DNA of 64,000 bases from UBA3263 sp964586765 (GCA_964586765.1 CAZPHN010000005.1:28278-92277), one strand, 5' to 3'. Counted from the stretch's first letter, positions 55,382-63,619 are shown. The notes: generated by a model from the sequence alone, not told the origin. Numbers and translations: made by a program.

Positions 55382-56055
55382 ATAAAACCGAGTTCTTAGA
55401 TAAGCAACGTCGGATGTTGACGACGTTAGTTTTACACTCCAACGATAATCCTTCAGCCATAGGGTTGTTGACCGGACAGACAGGCATTGTAATTGTGCTT
55501 GCTAACTACGCCCGCCAATACAATATGCCATGGATTGAAGATGTTGCGGATTTTTTCATGAAGAACATTACTCGAAAAATCAATGATTTGGGTGGTTATG
55601 GTTTTTCATCAGGTGTATCCGGAATTGGGTGGGGAATAGAATATCTGATTCAGAATGGATTTATGGAGGGGGATAGCGATGAGATTCTTGCGGATATTGA
55701 TAGAAAGATAATGCGGCTAAACGTAAGGTATGTGGAAAATACGTCTCTTGAAAACGGGACTCTCGGCTTGTGGCATTATATACGTGCGCGATTGCAGGCT
55801 AATAGGGAGTCAGGACGTAGCCTCCCATTTGATGATCGATATCTTCATGAGTGGGTTGAGATTATTTCCAATAATCCTCAGCAATATCCGCAGGGTGCTT
55901 CCGATGATTTGGTGCGATTAATTAATGGAGAAACGGTCAATACGCGACTCCGGATTTCTGAATTCATTCCTACTATAGAATCAGCTGAGAACAGGCTCTG
56001 TTTAATTGATGGAATGGCGGGTCTTGTTATGCAAAAATATATTTCAGAACCATGA
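55378..56055 (+). CDS. Short LanC-like alpha-toroid protein without zinc ligands
   Basis: 225 residues, about half of a normal LanC. Four repeats of the inner-helix motif are visible: GLLTGQTGIVIVLANYARQ, GFSSGVSGIGWGIEYLIQNG, LGLWHYIRAR and CLIDGMAGLVMQKYI. The Cys and Cys-His-Gly that bind zinc in true lanthionine cyclases are absent, so it is unlikely to form thioether rings; it may be a binding or scaffold protein for the precursor peptide. Overlaps both neighbours by four bases. Confidence 0.75.
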   Translation: MNKTEFLDKQRRMLTTLVLHSNDNPSAIGLLTGQTGIVIVLANYARQYNMPWIEDVADFFMKNITRKINDLGGYGFSSGVSGIGWGIEYLIQNGFMEGDSDEILADIDRKIMRLNVRYVENTSLENGTLGLWHYIRARLQANRESGRSLPFDDRYLHEWVEIISNNPQQYPQGASDDLVRLINGETVNTRLRISEFIPTIESAENRLCLIDGMAGLVMQKYISEP

Positions 56056-57269
56056 AAGCAAAAGTGTTTTTTATAGATGAAAATGATAGCTCTCTACGTA
56101 ACGGTATCGGCAGGTTTCGTGATGTGTTTATTGGCGAACTACATAAGGAATGCAAGTCGTTGGATTTGATATCTCTTAATTCGAGGTGCCGGGATATTGA
56201 GGTTAAAAAGTGTGATTTCGGTACAGAGTTCAAGGTGCCGTACATTGCAGGCGGATTTTGGCGTTATAATGGAGTGCTGATTGCTACTGTATTGCGACTT
56301 TATATTGAGGATGATGAGGCAAATGTTTTCGTTATCAATCATTCGCCCTGTTCAGCGTTTATTCAGGAGATGAAGCAACATTTTCCTAAGTCAAAATTTG
56401 TATTTATAATACATGATCAGGGTTGGTGTGAACGATTGTTAGGTGATATCCGTTTATTAAAAAAGATTGTCGGAAATAGGGTTGCAGACCCTAAATATGG
56501 GGCAATGATTGACTACTTTAAAGAGGAACAGATGATTTATTCTTTGGTGGATACCGTAGTGTGTCTCTCTCCCTCAACTCATGATCTACTTGTTACTTTA
56601 TACAGCGTCCCTCCCGAAAAATGCCATATCATACCAAATGGGATAGATAAATCTATCACAAAAAAGAGAGACAAAGAGGATGTTCGGCACCGATTAGGAG
56701 TCACATCAAATGAGAAAATTATAATGTTTGTGGGACGTCCTACTAATGCGAAGGGGTTTGATGTTCTTTTGGATGCAATAAACAGACTGCAGAACTTAGA
56801 TATTAAATTCCGTTGCGTTGTTGCAGGCAATATATCAGGAATGAGTGATTATGAATTAAAAGTCTCCCGGATAGCGTCTCGAATCGTATTTACCGGTCAT
56901 ATGTCAGAAAAGCGTTTGCAGGATTGGTATTATGTAGCCGATGTTGGGGTTATCCCTTCTTACACGGAGCAATGCAGCTATGCGGCACTAGAAATGATGA
57001 GGGCGGGACTCCTTATTGTTTCTTCTAACGGTAACGGCTTGCGGGATATGTTCACACATAAGAAAAATGCTTTAGTAGCGAAGATTTCGTCGAATAAGTC
57101 AATCTATGCTAAAAATCTTAGTATGGCTATTGAGGCGGCTTTGAAGATGCCTTTGGATGTAGCGACAGAAATGACCGATTTAAGCCGGCATTTGATAGAA
57201 ACATATTACTCACCACGCAAAATGAAGGAGCACTATGCGGCTCTATTTGATGAAATTATTTCAGAATAA
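56052..57269 (+). CDS. GT4-family (GT-B) glycosyltransferase of the peptide cassette
   Basis: Cytoplasmic GT-B enzyme. N-terminal acceptor domain opens FFIDENDSSLRNGIGRF and contains FVINHSPCSAFIQEM and FVFIIHDQGWCE; C-terminal donor domain has HIIPNGIDK, IIMFVGRPTNAKGFDVLLDA, IVFTGHM and the signature ADVGVIPSYTEQCSYAALEMM (E-x7-E-like). It resembles the glycosyltransferases found in Bacteroidetes peptide clusters (TIGR04157-type, from memory). Probably decorates the precursor peptide or a carrier; not proven. Confidence 0.85.
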   Translation: MKAKVFFIDENDSSLRNGIGRFRDVFIGELHKECKSLDLISLNSRCRDIEVKKCDFGTEFKVPYIAGGFWRYNGVLIATVLRLYIEDDEANVFVINHSPCSAFIQEMKQHFPKSKFVFIIHDQGWCERLLGDIRLLKKIVGNRVADPKYGAMIDYFKEEQMIYSLVDTVVCLSPSTHDLLVTLYSVPPEKCHIIPNGIDKSITKKRDKEDVRHRLGVTSNEKIIMFVGRPTNAKGFDVLLDAINRLQNLDIKFRCVVAGNISGMSDYELKVSRIASRIVFTGHMSEKRLQDWYYVADVGVIPSYTEQCSYAALEMMRAGLLIVSSNGNGLRDMFTHKKNALVAKISSNKSIYAKNLSMAIEAALKMPLDVATEMTDLSRHLIETYYSPRKMKEHYAALFDEIISE

Positions 57270-57321
57270 TGCACAAATGTGCTAATTAGATAACTATATA
57301 TTAATTAAAAAATCAAGCAAG

Positions 57322-57819
57322 ATGAAGAAAATTAATAAGATCAACTTGTCAGGAGTTGAGCATCTGAGCGAACAGGATGCAAAAGAGTATGTTGCAGAGT
57401 GTAACAGTACTGAGGGTATTAATGCTGATGCAAGAAGTGGTGACTCCGGTACCTCCGGAGGCGGAACAGGTACCGGTTCGGTTCCCAGTGGGGTAATAAT
57501 AATGCCGGAATGCGAAGGTCGTAGTGAGGGTGGTGATTGTTCCTATAGTGGAAGATCTGGCTTTTGTGCCTTCCGTAAAGTTCAAACAGGTGGAATAATT
57601 TTTAAGGATTATGCAGTGGCTTTGACATGCAAGGTCGAAGGCAACCCGACATCTGGTACAGATCTTTCAAGTCGAGAATATGCTTGTATTGGTCAAAAGC
57701 GTGGCGAAAACTGTTATTTTGATTTGAGTAATGGAGCAACTCGTTATGGAGTGTGTATATATAATAAGTGGAGTATTGGTAAAAAACCGTTGTTTTGTGC
57801 AGAAAACGACTATGATTGA
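57322..57819 (+). CDS. Leader-bearing precursor-like protein with two tandem four-cysteine modules
   Basis: 165 residues without a Sec signal. Residues 1-30 (MKKINKINLSGVEHLSEQDA then KEYVAECNST) look like the charged leader of Bacteroidetes GG-type peptide precursors. Residues 39-58 are a Gly/Ser/Thr linker. The core has two similar modules: Cys64-x8-Cys73-x8-Cys82-x20-Cys103 and Cys122-x8-Cys131-x13-Cys145-x13-Cys159. The even cysteine number and the VKOR/thioredoxin genes suggest four disulfides. Likely the product of the cassette; bacteriocin-like, toxin-like or signalling roles are open. Confidence 0.7.
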   Translation: MKKINKINLSGVEHLSEQDAKEYVAECNSTEGINADARSGDSGTSGGGTGTGSVPSGVIIMPECEGRSEGGDCSYSGRSGFCAFRKVQTGGIIFKDYAVALTCKVEGNPTSGTDLSSREYACIGQKRGENCYFDLSNGATRYGVCIYNKWSIGKKPLFCAENDYD

Positions 57820-57866
57820 GTCTCAAAAGAGGAATCTAACACCGAAGAAAAGTAATTATAACTGTC

Positions 57867-58430
57867 ATGTGTAAATATAGATTTATACGGCAATTCTATT
57901 GGTTATTGCTGGTGATATTATGTCTTATGCTTGGCGGTTGTGTGTTTGATGCGAAGCTAAGTACGGATGCTATGCAGATGAATGAGGCTGAGGCGAAGGC
58001 TAAGCCGAATGTTTGGGATATTCGTGACGCTAAGATTACGTTTGATTTGAAGACGTATATTGACGCTTATTATAAGGGACGGCCTGTGGTGGTGGATTTC
58101 TGGAATACGTGGTGTATGCCTTGCCTGAAGGCTCACGGTCAGACCGAGGAGCTGCGCAAGGGCCCGGATGGCGAGGGTGTGGTGTTTCTTTACATCAGCG
58201 ACTCGTCGTCGAAAGATGACACGGAGTTTGATAAGATATCGATGGAGGTTGGCGGCGAGCATCTGAGGCTCGGTCAGGATGTGGCGTTTACGTATTTAGA
58301 GAGAGAGGGATTCAATTCTTTCCCGGCTTATTTCTTCTTTGACCGCAACCATAATCTTGTCCATAAACAGACGGCTTTTCCCGGCAAGGAAAAGTATCAG
58401 GAGCTTCTGCGAAAGATAAATCAAAAATAA
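57867..58430 (+). CDS. TlpA-like thioredoxin lipoprotein
   Basis: Signal peptide with lipobox LGGC (Cys25), so an envelope lipoprotein. Thioredoxin fold with active site FWNTWCMPCLKAH (CMPC) and cis-Pro region FNSFPAYFFFD. Length 187. Such proteins reduce or shuffle disulfides in the periplasm; here it may correct the disulfides of the Cys-rich product. The base composition rises to core-like GC partway through the gene, so it may mark the edge of the AT-rich island. The operon terminator overlaps its stop codon. Confidence 0.88.
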   Translation: MCKYRFIRQFYWLLLVILCLMLGGCVFDAKLSTDAMQMNEAEAKAKPNVWDIRDAKITFDLKTYIDAYYKGRPVVVDFWNTWCMPCLKAHGQTEELRKGPDGEGVVFLYISDSSSKDDTEFDKISMEVGGEHLRLGQDVAFTYLEREGFNSFPAYFFFDRNHNLVHKQTAFPGKEKYQELLRKINQK

Positions 58431-58460
58431 TCACTAAAAAATTAGTGATTATGATTTTTT
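58427..58460 (+). terminator. Terminator of the peptide operon
   Basis: ATAATCACTAA (58427-58437), loop of four A, TTAGTGATTAT (58442-58452), then GATTTTTTTTG. Perfect 11-bp stem plus T run, overlapping the TlpA stop codon. Confidence 0.9.
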
Positions 58461-58465
58461 TGTTG

Positions 58466-58473
58466 TAACTTTG
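58466..58473 (+). promoter_or_regulatory. -7 box of the 58.5-kb lipoprotein gene
   Basis: TAACTTTG directly after the terminator, 62 bases before the ATG at 58536. No -33 TTTG is visible. Confidence 0.6.
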
Positions 58474-58474
58474 C

Positions 58475-58492
58475 GTTGATAAATTTATCAAC
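58475..58492. promoter_or_regulatory. 18-bp perfect palindrome at the transcription start
   Basis: GTTGATAAATTTATCAAC, identical to its reverse complement, one base after the -7 box. The position over the +1 site is typical of a repressor operator. Confidence 0.6.
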
Positions 58493-58535
58493 GAATCAAA
58501 ATTTAGTTTCCATCACATTTAATTAATTTACTTTT

Positions 58536-59408
58536 ATGAGAAAGTTAACCCTGTTTCTGCTGACATTGGTTGTCTCGCTTTCCGGTTGCAAAGCCGAAGC
58601 GAACAAGGCTGAAACCAACAGCGAACCGTTTGCCATTGAAGGCGCAACCATTACGCCTGCGCTTTTGAATAATGCGAAGGTTGTAAACCTTATGAATCTT
58701 GCCTATTTTAACGGGGCGGATAATGAGGTGCTGCTTCTGTATCCTAACACCGGTGTAATGCTCAGCTATAAACCGGATGTGCTGAAAACGATGTTCCCGG
58801 ATGTCAAGACTTATGTGGTTGACGGCAAAAAGGTTTCGGAGAAGGATTTTTATGGCGAGGCTGCAAAGAAGCTTTTTGCCGTTAAATATGCCGACGGAAC
58901 GCTGAACGCCACAACCCGCACGGATGCGAATGACGACCCGCTTCCTACCGAAGGAATGAGCGATGCGGGCAGACTGTGGCTTATTGAAGGTGTGGCAAAT
59001 GGGGTGACCATCCCGGAGAGCATTGTTGTCAATGACCCGCTAACCATGCCGGAAGGTTCGATGATCAACGGTATAGACTATCTGATGGTATCGCCAGAAA
59101 AGGCTGCCGATGAGGCAAAATGGCCCGGTATGGGATTTACCCTTCAGATGGTCGGCACTATTCCTGAGCTTACATTGACTGACAATGCTGCCAGGCAGGA
59201 AGAAACGAATGTACCGTGCGATGGAAAGGTTACTGTTCCGGTCAAAGACCTCAAGTCGCTTTCTGTAAAGGATATTGTCGAGGCAATTCCCAACTCCATC
59301 GAAGAGGTTACCGCCATCAACTACGTCAAGGATACGGTTACCGTTTTCCTGCTTTCGCCTGAAGCCCGCGCACAGGTTGCCCAAATGCTCAAGCAGATGC
59401 AAGATTGA
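58536..59408 (+). CDS. Lipoprotein of unknown function
   Basis: Signal peptide with lipobox LSGC (Cys18). 290 residues with no family recognised. The N-terminal part (ATITPALLNNAKVVNLMNLAY) and the remainder look like a mixed alpha/beta periplasmic domain; the C-terminus is helical (SPEARAQVAQMLKQM). Only one cysteine is present besides the lipobox Cys. It has its own promoter, an operator-like palindrome and a large inverted repeat downstream. GC content is core-like, so it is probably not part of the peptide island. Confidence 0.75.
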   Translation: MRKLTLFLLTLVVSLSGCKAEANKAETNSEPFAIEGATITPALLNNAKVVNLMNLAYFNGADNEVLLLYPNTGVMLSYKPDVLKTMFPDVKTYVVDGKKVSEKDFYGEAAKKLFAVKYADGTLNATTRTDANDDPLPTEGMSDAGRLWLIEGVANGVTIPESIVVNDPLTMPEGSMINGIDYLMVSPEKAADEAKWPGMGFTLQMVGTIPELTLTDNAARQEETNVPCDGKVTVPVKDLKSLSVKDIVEAIPNSIEEVTAINYVKDTVTVFLLSPEARAQVAQMLKQMQD

Positions 59409-59436
59409 ATATAATGACGGTTTCTAATTAATAATC

Positions 59437-59494
59437 CTAATGATATCAGCGGCTAAATACCACCAAAACAGTATTTAGCCGCTGATATCATTAG
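59437..59494. repeat. Perfect inverted repeat with 24-base arms and 10-base loop
   Basis: Arms 59437-59460 and 59471-59494 are exact reverse complements; the loop is CACCAAAACA. It begins 28 bases after the lipoprotein stop. No T run follows on either strand, so if it is a terminator it is unusual; a mobile palindromic (REP-like) unit is also possible. Confidence 0.9.
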
Positions 59495-59581
59495 AAAGCA
59501 AGTAAATCGGATATATTAGGCGGTATTGAGCTCTAAAAGGACAGTTTTGGGGCACTAAAAGCCAAAAAATTGCGTAAATGC

Positions 59582-59612
59582 TTTTGTATATCGCGGATTT
59601 TTCGTAAATTTG
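59582..59612 (+). promoter_or_regulatory. Promoter of acpP-fabF
   Basis: TTTTG (59582-59586), 18 bases, TAAATTTG (59605-59612); leader about 45 bases to the acpP ATG. Confidence 0.75.
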
Positions 59613-59659
59613 CACCGATTTTATGTGAATAACCATTCATTAACAAAAAATAAATTATT

Positions 59660-59896
59660 ATGTCTGAAATTGCAGATCGCGTAAAAGCCATCATCGTTGA
59701 CAAACTGGCAGTCGATGAGAACGAAGTAACTCCCGAAGCATCTTTCACCACCGACCTCGGTGCTGACAGCCTTGACACCGTAGAGCTCATCATGGAGCTT
59801 GAGAAGGAATTCGAAATCTCAATTCCCGAGGACGACGCTCAGAAAATCCAGACCGTAGGTGACGCTATCTCCTACATCGAAAACGTTAAGGGCTAA
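59660..59896 (+). CDS. acpP: Acyl carrier protein
   Basis: Carries growing acyl chains in fatty-acid synthesis. 78 residues, acidic four-helix bundle; phosphopantetheine site Ser37 in TTDLGADSLDTVELIMELE, typical C-terminal EDDAQKIQTVGDAISYIE. Followed by fabF after 76 bases. Confidence 0.98.
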   Translation: MSEIADRVKAIIVDKLAVDENEVTPEASFTTDLGADSLDTVELIMELEKEFEISIPEDDAQKIQTVGDAISYIENVKG

Positions 59897-59972
59897 TCTT
59901 TCAACCCCTTTAAGCGTTTTTATTCCTCCCTTTCTCCTCACCCCATTTTTATTCAACCCCTTAGACTATTAG

Positions 59973-61238
59973 ATGGAACTTAAAAGAGTCGTAGTTACCG
60001 GATTAGGTGCAATCACTCCCCTTGGCAACGACGTTGAAACGACATGGGCTGCCGCTGTTGAAGGCAAGAGCGGTGCTGCTCCCATCACTCATTTCGACGC
60101 ATCGAAATTCAAGACGCAGTTTGCCTGCGAGGTTAAGAATTTCGATTCCGCTGAACATTTTGATCGCAAGAAGGTACGCCAGCTGGACCTGTATGCTCAG
60201 TATGCTATGGTCGCAGCCCGTCAGGCTGTTGCCGATGCAACCCTCACCGACGAAGGTATTGATAAGAACCGCGTCGGAGTTATCGTAGCTGCCGGTATCG
60301 GCGGTCTGCACACCTTTGAGGAAGAAGCCGGATACTTCGCTCTTCATGGCGAGGAAATGGGTCCGAAATATAACCCCTTCTTCATCCCCAAGATGATTGC
60401 CGACATCGCTTCGGGTCACATCTCGATGGAGTATGGTTTCCACGGTCCCAACTACGGCACCGTAAGTGCCTGCGCTTCCTCCAATAACGCTATTATCGAC
60501 GCGTTCAACCTGATTCGTCTGGGCAAGGCGGACGCCATCATCACCGGTGGCGCGGAAGCCGCTATCTTCCCTGCCGGTGTGGGCGGTTTCAACTCAATGC
60601 ATGCCCTTTCGACCCGCAATGACGACCCGCAGGGTGCCAGCCGCCCCTTCAGCGCAAGCCGTGATGGTTTCGTGATGGGCGAAGGCTCTGCTGTCCTCGT
60701 GCTTGAGGAACTCGAACATGCCAAGGCTCGCGGCGCGAAAATTTATGCCGAGGTAGTTGGCGGCGGCATGAGTGCCGATGCTCACCACCTTACCGCAACC
60801 CACCCCGAAGGTCTCGGCGCAATGCTTTCAATGCGCAATGCCCTTGAGGATGCCAACATGAAGCCTGAAGATATCGATTATATCAACGCCCACGGCACTT
60901 CGACCCCGGTCGGCGACGTCAGCGAAATCAAGGCTATCTGCGGTGTGTTCGGCGACGCAGTAAAGAACCTTAACATTAGCTCTACCAAGTCAATGACCGG
61001 TCACCTGCTCGGTGCAACCGGCGCGCTTGAGGCTATCTTCAGCATCAAGGCTGTTGAGGAAGGTATCATTCCTCCCACAATCAACCATGCCGCCGATGAT
61101 GTTGACCCCGCTATCCCTGAAGAGCTCAACTTGACATTCAATGTGGCTCAGAAGCGACCCGTTCGCGCTGCCTTGAGCAATGTGTTCGGCTTTGGCGGAC
61201 ATAACGCTACGATTATCGTAAAAAAGTTTGAGGAGTGA
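59973..61238 (+). CDS. fabF: Beta-ketoacyl-ACP synthase II
   Basis: Condensing enzyme of fatty-acid elongation, cytoplasmic thiolase fold. Catalytic Cys167 (GTVSACASSNNAI), His307 (INAHGTSTPVGD), Lys339 and His344 (STKSMTGHLLGATG). Opens KRVVVTGLGAITPLG. Length 421 is typical. Second gene of the acpP operon; the rnc gene that often follows in other Bacteroidota is absent here. Confidence 0.98.
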   Translation: MELKRVVVTGLGAITPLGNDVETTWAAAVEGKSGAAPITHFDASKFKTQFACEVKNFDSAEHFDRKKVRQLDLYAQYAMVAARQAVADATLTDEGIDKNRVGVIVAAGIGGLHTFEEEAGYFALHGEEMGPKYNPFFIPKMIADIASGHISMEYGFHGPNYGTVSACASSNNAIIDAFNLIRLGKADAIITGGAEAAIFPAGVGGFNSMHALSTRNDDPQGASRPFSASRDGFVMGEGSAVLVLEELEHAKARGAKIYAEVVGGGMSADAHHLTATHPEGLGAMLSMRNALEDANMKPEDIDYINAHGTSTPVGDVSEIKAICGVFGDAVKNLNISSTKSMTGHLLGATGALEAIFSIKAVEEGIIPPTINHAADDVDPAIPEELNLTFNVAQKRPVRAALSNVFGFGGHNATIIVKKFEE

Positions 61239-61271
61239 TTGACGCTCTCTCAAAATATGAAATTTTGAACT

Positions 61272-61313
61272 AAAGGAGAGACGCGGTATTATGAAAGCCG
61301 CGTCTTTCTCTTT
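61272..61313 (+). terminator. Terminator after fabF
   Basis: AGACGCGG (61279-61286) pairs with CCGCGTCT (61298-61305), with additional partial pairing outside and a T-rich tail (TTCTCTTT). Confidence 0.8.
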
Positions 61314-61339
61314 AATTACTATAAGGTAAGAAAATATAT

Positions 61340-62173
61340 ATGAGCTCCGTACTTATTGTGCTGCCTATACTTATCATTCTGATGTTTGATCTCGGTCTGG
61401 GATTGAAAATGTCGGATTTCGGGTTGATTATCAAGCGTCCGCGTGCGCTACTGACAGGTCTTATAGGTCAGATTGTGGTCCTGCCCGCCCTCGCGTTTAC
61501 TCTGGCTACCTTCTTCGGACTCAAAGACTATCTATTCGTGGGTCTGCTGTTGATTGCATGCTGTCCCGGAGGCAGTTCCAGTAACGTATTCACCGCAATC
61601 GCTAAGGGCGACGTGGCACTCTCCGTTTCCCTCACCGCCTTCAGCTCCATAATCACCATGATAACACTCCCCCTCCTGATGGGAGCCAGCGTAGATCTCC
61701 CGGTAACCAATCTGGTGGTCCAGAACTTAGTACTGGTGCTCGTTCCGATAATTCTCGGAATGATACTGAGAGTGATTCGACCCACCATTTCAGACAAGCT
61801 TCACTCCGTGATATCAAAAGTAGCATTTCCGGCATTGATGCTCTTGGCGGCTATTTTCTTCGTTGTTAACCGCGAAATGATTTCCGAATACTTCGGTCAG
61901 CTCTTCGGCGTAGTTACCGCCTTGGTTCTCTGCGGTATGGCTGCCGGCGGAGCTATGGGTGTTCTTGCCGGTCTGAATCATCGCGAACGTCGTACCTTGG
62001 TTATCGAAGTGGGAATGCAGAATGCGGCTCAGGCAATGGCACTTGCCGCGTCTCCTTTCGTCTTCAATCAGCCTAAACTCGCCATTCCCGCTACTATCTA
62101 CGCTCTGATGATGAACGTAGTGCTGCTGATTTACGTAGGCGTAGTGGCTCGCTTTAACCCCGATAACATGTAA
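61340..62173 (+). CDS. Bile acid:sodium symporter family (BASS) transporter
   Basis: Inner-membrane protein with about nine helices. BASS motifs: MFDLGLGLKMSDF, CCPGGSSSNVFTAIAKGD (sodium-site region) and EVGMQNAAQAMALA. Length 277. Actual substrate unknown; many bacterial members carry small organic anions. 6 bases before the DUF2851 gene, so probably co-transcribed. Confidence 0.92.
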   Translation: MSSVLIVLPILIILMFDLGLGLKMSDFGLIIKRPRALLTGLIGQIVVLPALAFTLATFFGLKDYLFVGLLLIACCPGGSSSNVFTAIAKGDVALSVSLTAFSSIITMITLPLLMGASVDLPVTNLVVQNLVLVLVPIILGMILRVIRPTISDKLHSVISKVAFPALMLLAAIFFVVNREMISEYFGQLFGVVTALVLCGMAAGGAMGVLAGLNHRERRTLVIEVGMQNAAQAMALAASPFVFNQPKLAIPATIYALMMNVVLLIYVGVVARFNPDNM

Positions 62174-62179
62174 GCTCTT

Positions 62180-63460
62180 ATGGAAGAGCTGATGCAGTAT
62201 GTCTGGCTTCACCGCCTTTGGCTTGCCGGAGAACTGCGCACGGTCGACGGAGAGACGGTCTCCGTGATTGACGTCGGTCAGCTCAACCGAGATGCCGGTC
62301 CCGACTTTTTTAACTCGAAAATACGCATAAATGACCGTTTCTGGTGTGGAAATGTCGAAATGCACGTGCGTGCAAGTGACTGGTATCGCCATGGTCATCA
62401 GGATGACCGGGCATATGACTCGGTGATTCTCCACGTAGTGGAAAGCAACGACTGCCGGGTTACGCGCCCCAACGGAGAAGTAATTCCGCAGGTTGTCCTG
62501 CCCACGGCGCGCGACTTTGCCCAGCGATATGGAAAATTTATAAACAATCAGGCAAATCAGCTTGCGTGTGCCGCCGATATCGCTTCGCTGCCGCCCGTTA
62601 TGGTTCGCAGCTGGCTGGACTCCCTCGCCTTCGAGCGTCTTTATGACAAAGCCGACGCCGTATGTGCGCGCCTCGACCGCTGCAACGGCGACTGGGAACA
62701 GGCAGCGTTCATCACACTGGCGCGAGCCATGGGAGCGGGTATCAATGGCGATGCCTTCGAGCGTGTTGCCGCCTCGCTTCCATTGCGGCTGCTCCACAAA
62801 CATTGTGACTCCCTCCTTACACTAGAAGCATTTCTTTTCGGTCAGGCAGGACTCCTCGACGGCACGCCTGCCGACGGATATGTCGAGCATCTGAAAAACG
62901 AATACGCATTTCTCTGCAACAAATTTGGACTCAAACCGCTTGAAAGCCTTGGATGGCGCATGAGCCGCATGCGCCCGGCGTCGTTCCCCCACAGGCGTCT
63001 GGCAGCCTTGGCGATGATGGTCTACGACGGCTTTTCGCTGCTCCGGCGCGTTCTTGAAGTAGAGAATGAAAGTCAAGCCCGGTCGCTCTTCGAAGTAACC
63101 CTTTGCGGCTACTGGGTCGACCATTACAACTTCTCCGCGCCAACGCCTGTAATGAAGCCGACAGCCTTGGGACGCTCAACGGTAGATATGCTCGTGATTA
63201 ACGTAGTAGCTCCGCTACTGATGGCATACGGACGCCAGACTGGCGATGAATCGCTCGGCGAGCGTGCCGTAAACCTGCTCGAACACATCCCCGCAGAAAA
63301 CAATCGGCTTGTAAAGGATTTTATCAACATAGGCGTCTATTGCCCCAACGCCCTGCTCTCCCAAGCCATGGTCCACCTCCACCGGCAATACTGCGACGTC
63401 CGCAAATGCCTCTACTGCCGCATCGGCCACCGCATCCTCGCCGTCAAAGCCCGCCCCTGA
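62180..63460 (+). CDS. DUF2851 family protein
   Basis: Bacteroidota protein of unknown function, 426 residues, no signal peptide or membrane segment. Family features: EELMQYVWLHRLW, DVGQLNRDAGPDFFNSKIRI, WCGNVEMHVRASDWYRHGH, SVILHVVESND; the N-terminal half has a restriction-endonuclease-like look (GPDFFNSKI and E-x-H). A C-terminal cysteine-histidine segment (CDVRKCLYCRIGH) may bind metal. Co-directional with the BASS gene. Confidence 0.9.
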   Translation: MEELMQYVWLHRLWLAGELRTVDGETVSVIDVGQLNRDAGPDFFNSKIRINDRFWCGNVEMHVRASDWYRHGHQDDRAYDSVILHVVESNDCRVTRPNGEVIPQVVLPTARDFAQRYGKFINNQANQLACAADIASLPPVMVRSWLDSLAFERLYDKADAVCARLDRCNGDWEQAAFITLARAMGAGINGDAFERVAASLPLRLLHKHCDSLLTLEAFLFGQAGLLDGTPADGYVEHLKNEYAFLCNKFGLKPLESLGWRMSRMRPASFPHRRLAALAMMVYDGFSLLRRVLEVENESQARSLFEVTLCGYWVDHYNFSAPTPVMKPTALGRSTVDMLVINVVAPLLMAYGRQTGDESLGERAVNLLEHIPAENNRLVKDFINIGVYCPNALLSQAMVHLHRQYCDVRKCLYCRIGHRILAVKARP

Positions 63461-63491
63461 CCCCTTACCCCAACCAATCCAAGTACTCCAT

Positions 63492-63525
63492 ACAAAAAAC
63501 TGCCCTCAACTGATGTTGAGAGCAG
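63492..63525 (-). terminator. Terminator of the tRNA-Glu/rpsT operon
   Basis: CTGC-x-CTCAAC (63500-63510) pairs with GTTGAG-x-GCAG (63515-63525) around TGAT, with one mismatch; on the minus strand it is followed by GTTTTTTG. Confidence 0.75.
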
Positions 63526-63527
63526 CT

Positions 63528-63602
63528 TGGTAGCCCATAGGAGAGTCGAACTCCTCTTTCAAGAATGAAAATCTTGCGTCCTAACCGATAGACGAATGGG
63601 CC
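63528..63602 (-). tRNA. tRNA-Glu, anticodon TTC (copy 1)
   Basis: Minus-strand cloverleaf: acceptor GGCCCAT/ATGGGCT with one G-U, anticodon stem CAAGA/TCTTG with loop TTTTCAT (anticodon TTC), T-loop GTTCGAC, discriminator A and encoded CCA (63530-63528). Lies 17 bases after the rpsT stop. Confidence 0.96.
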
Positions 63603-63619
63603 GCTCTAAAACGGGATGC

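Noticed and set aside
51528..58430. Classical lanthipeptide cluster
   Set aside because: No LanB/LanM dehydratase, no exporter with active C39 peptidase, and the LanC-like protein lacks zinc ligands.
61814..62803. 329-codon minus-strand frame
   Set aside because: Covers two well-supported plus-strand genes (BASS and DUF2851) and has no recognisable domain; a GC-driven shadow.
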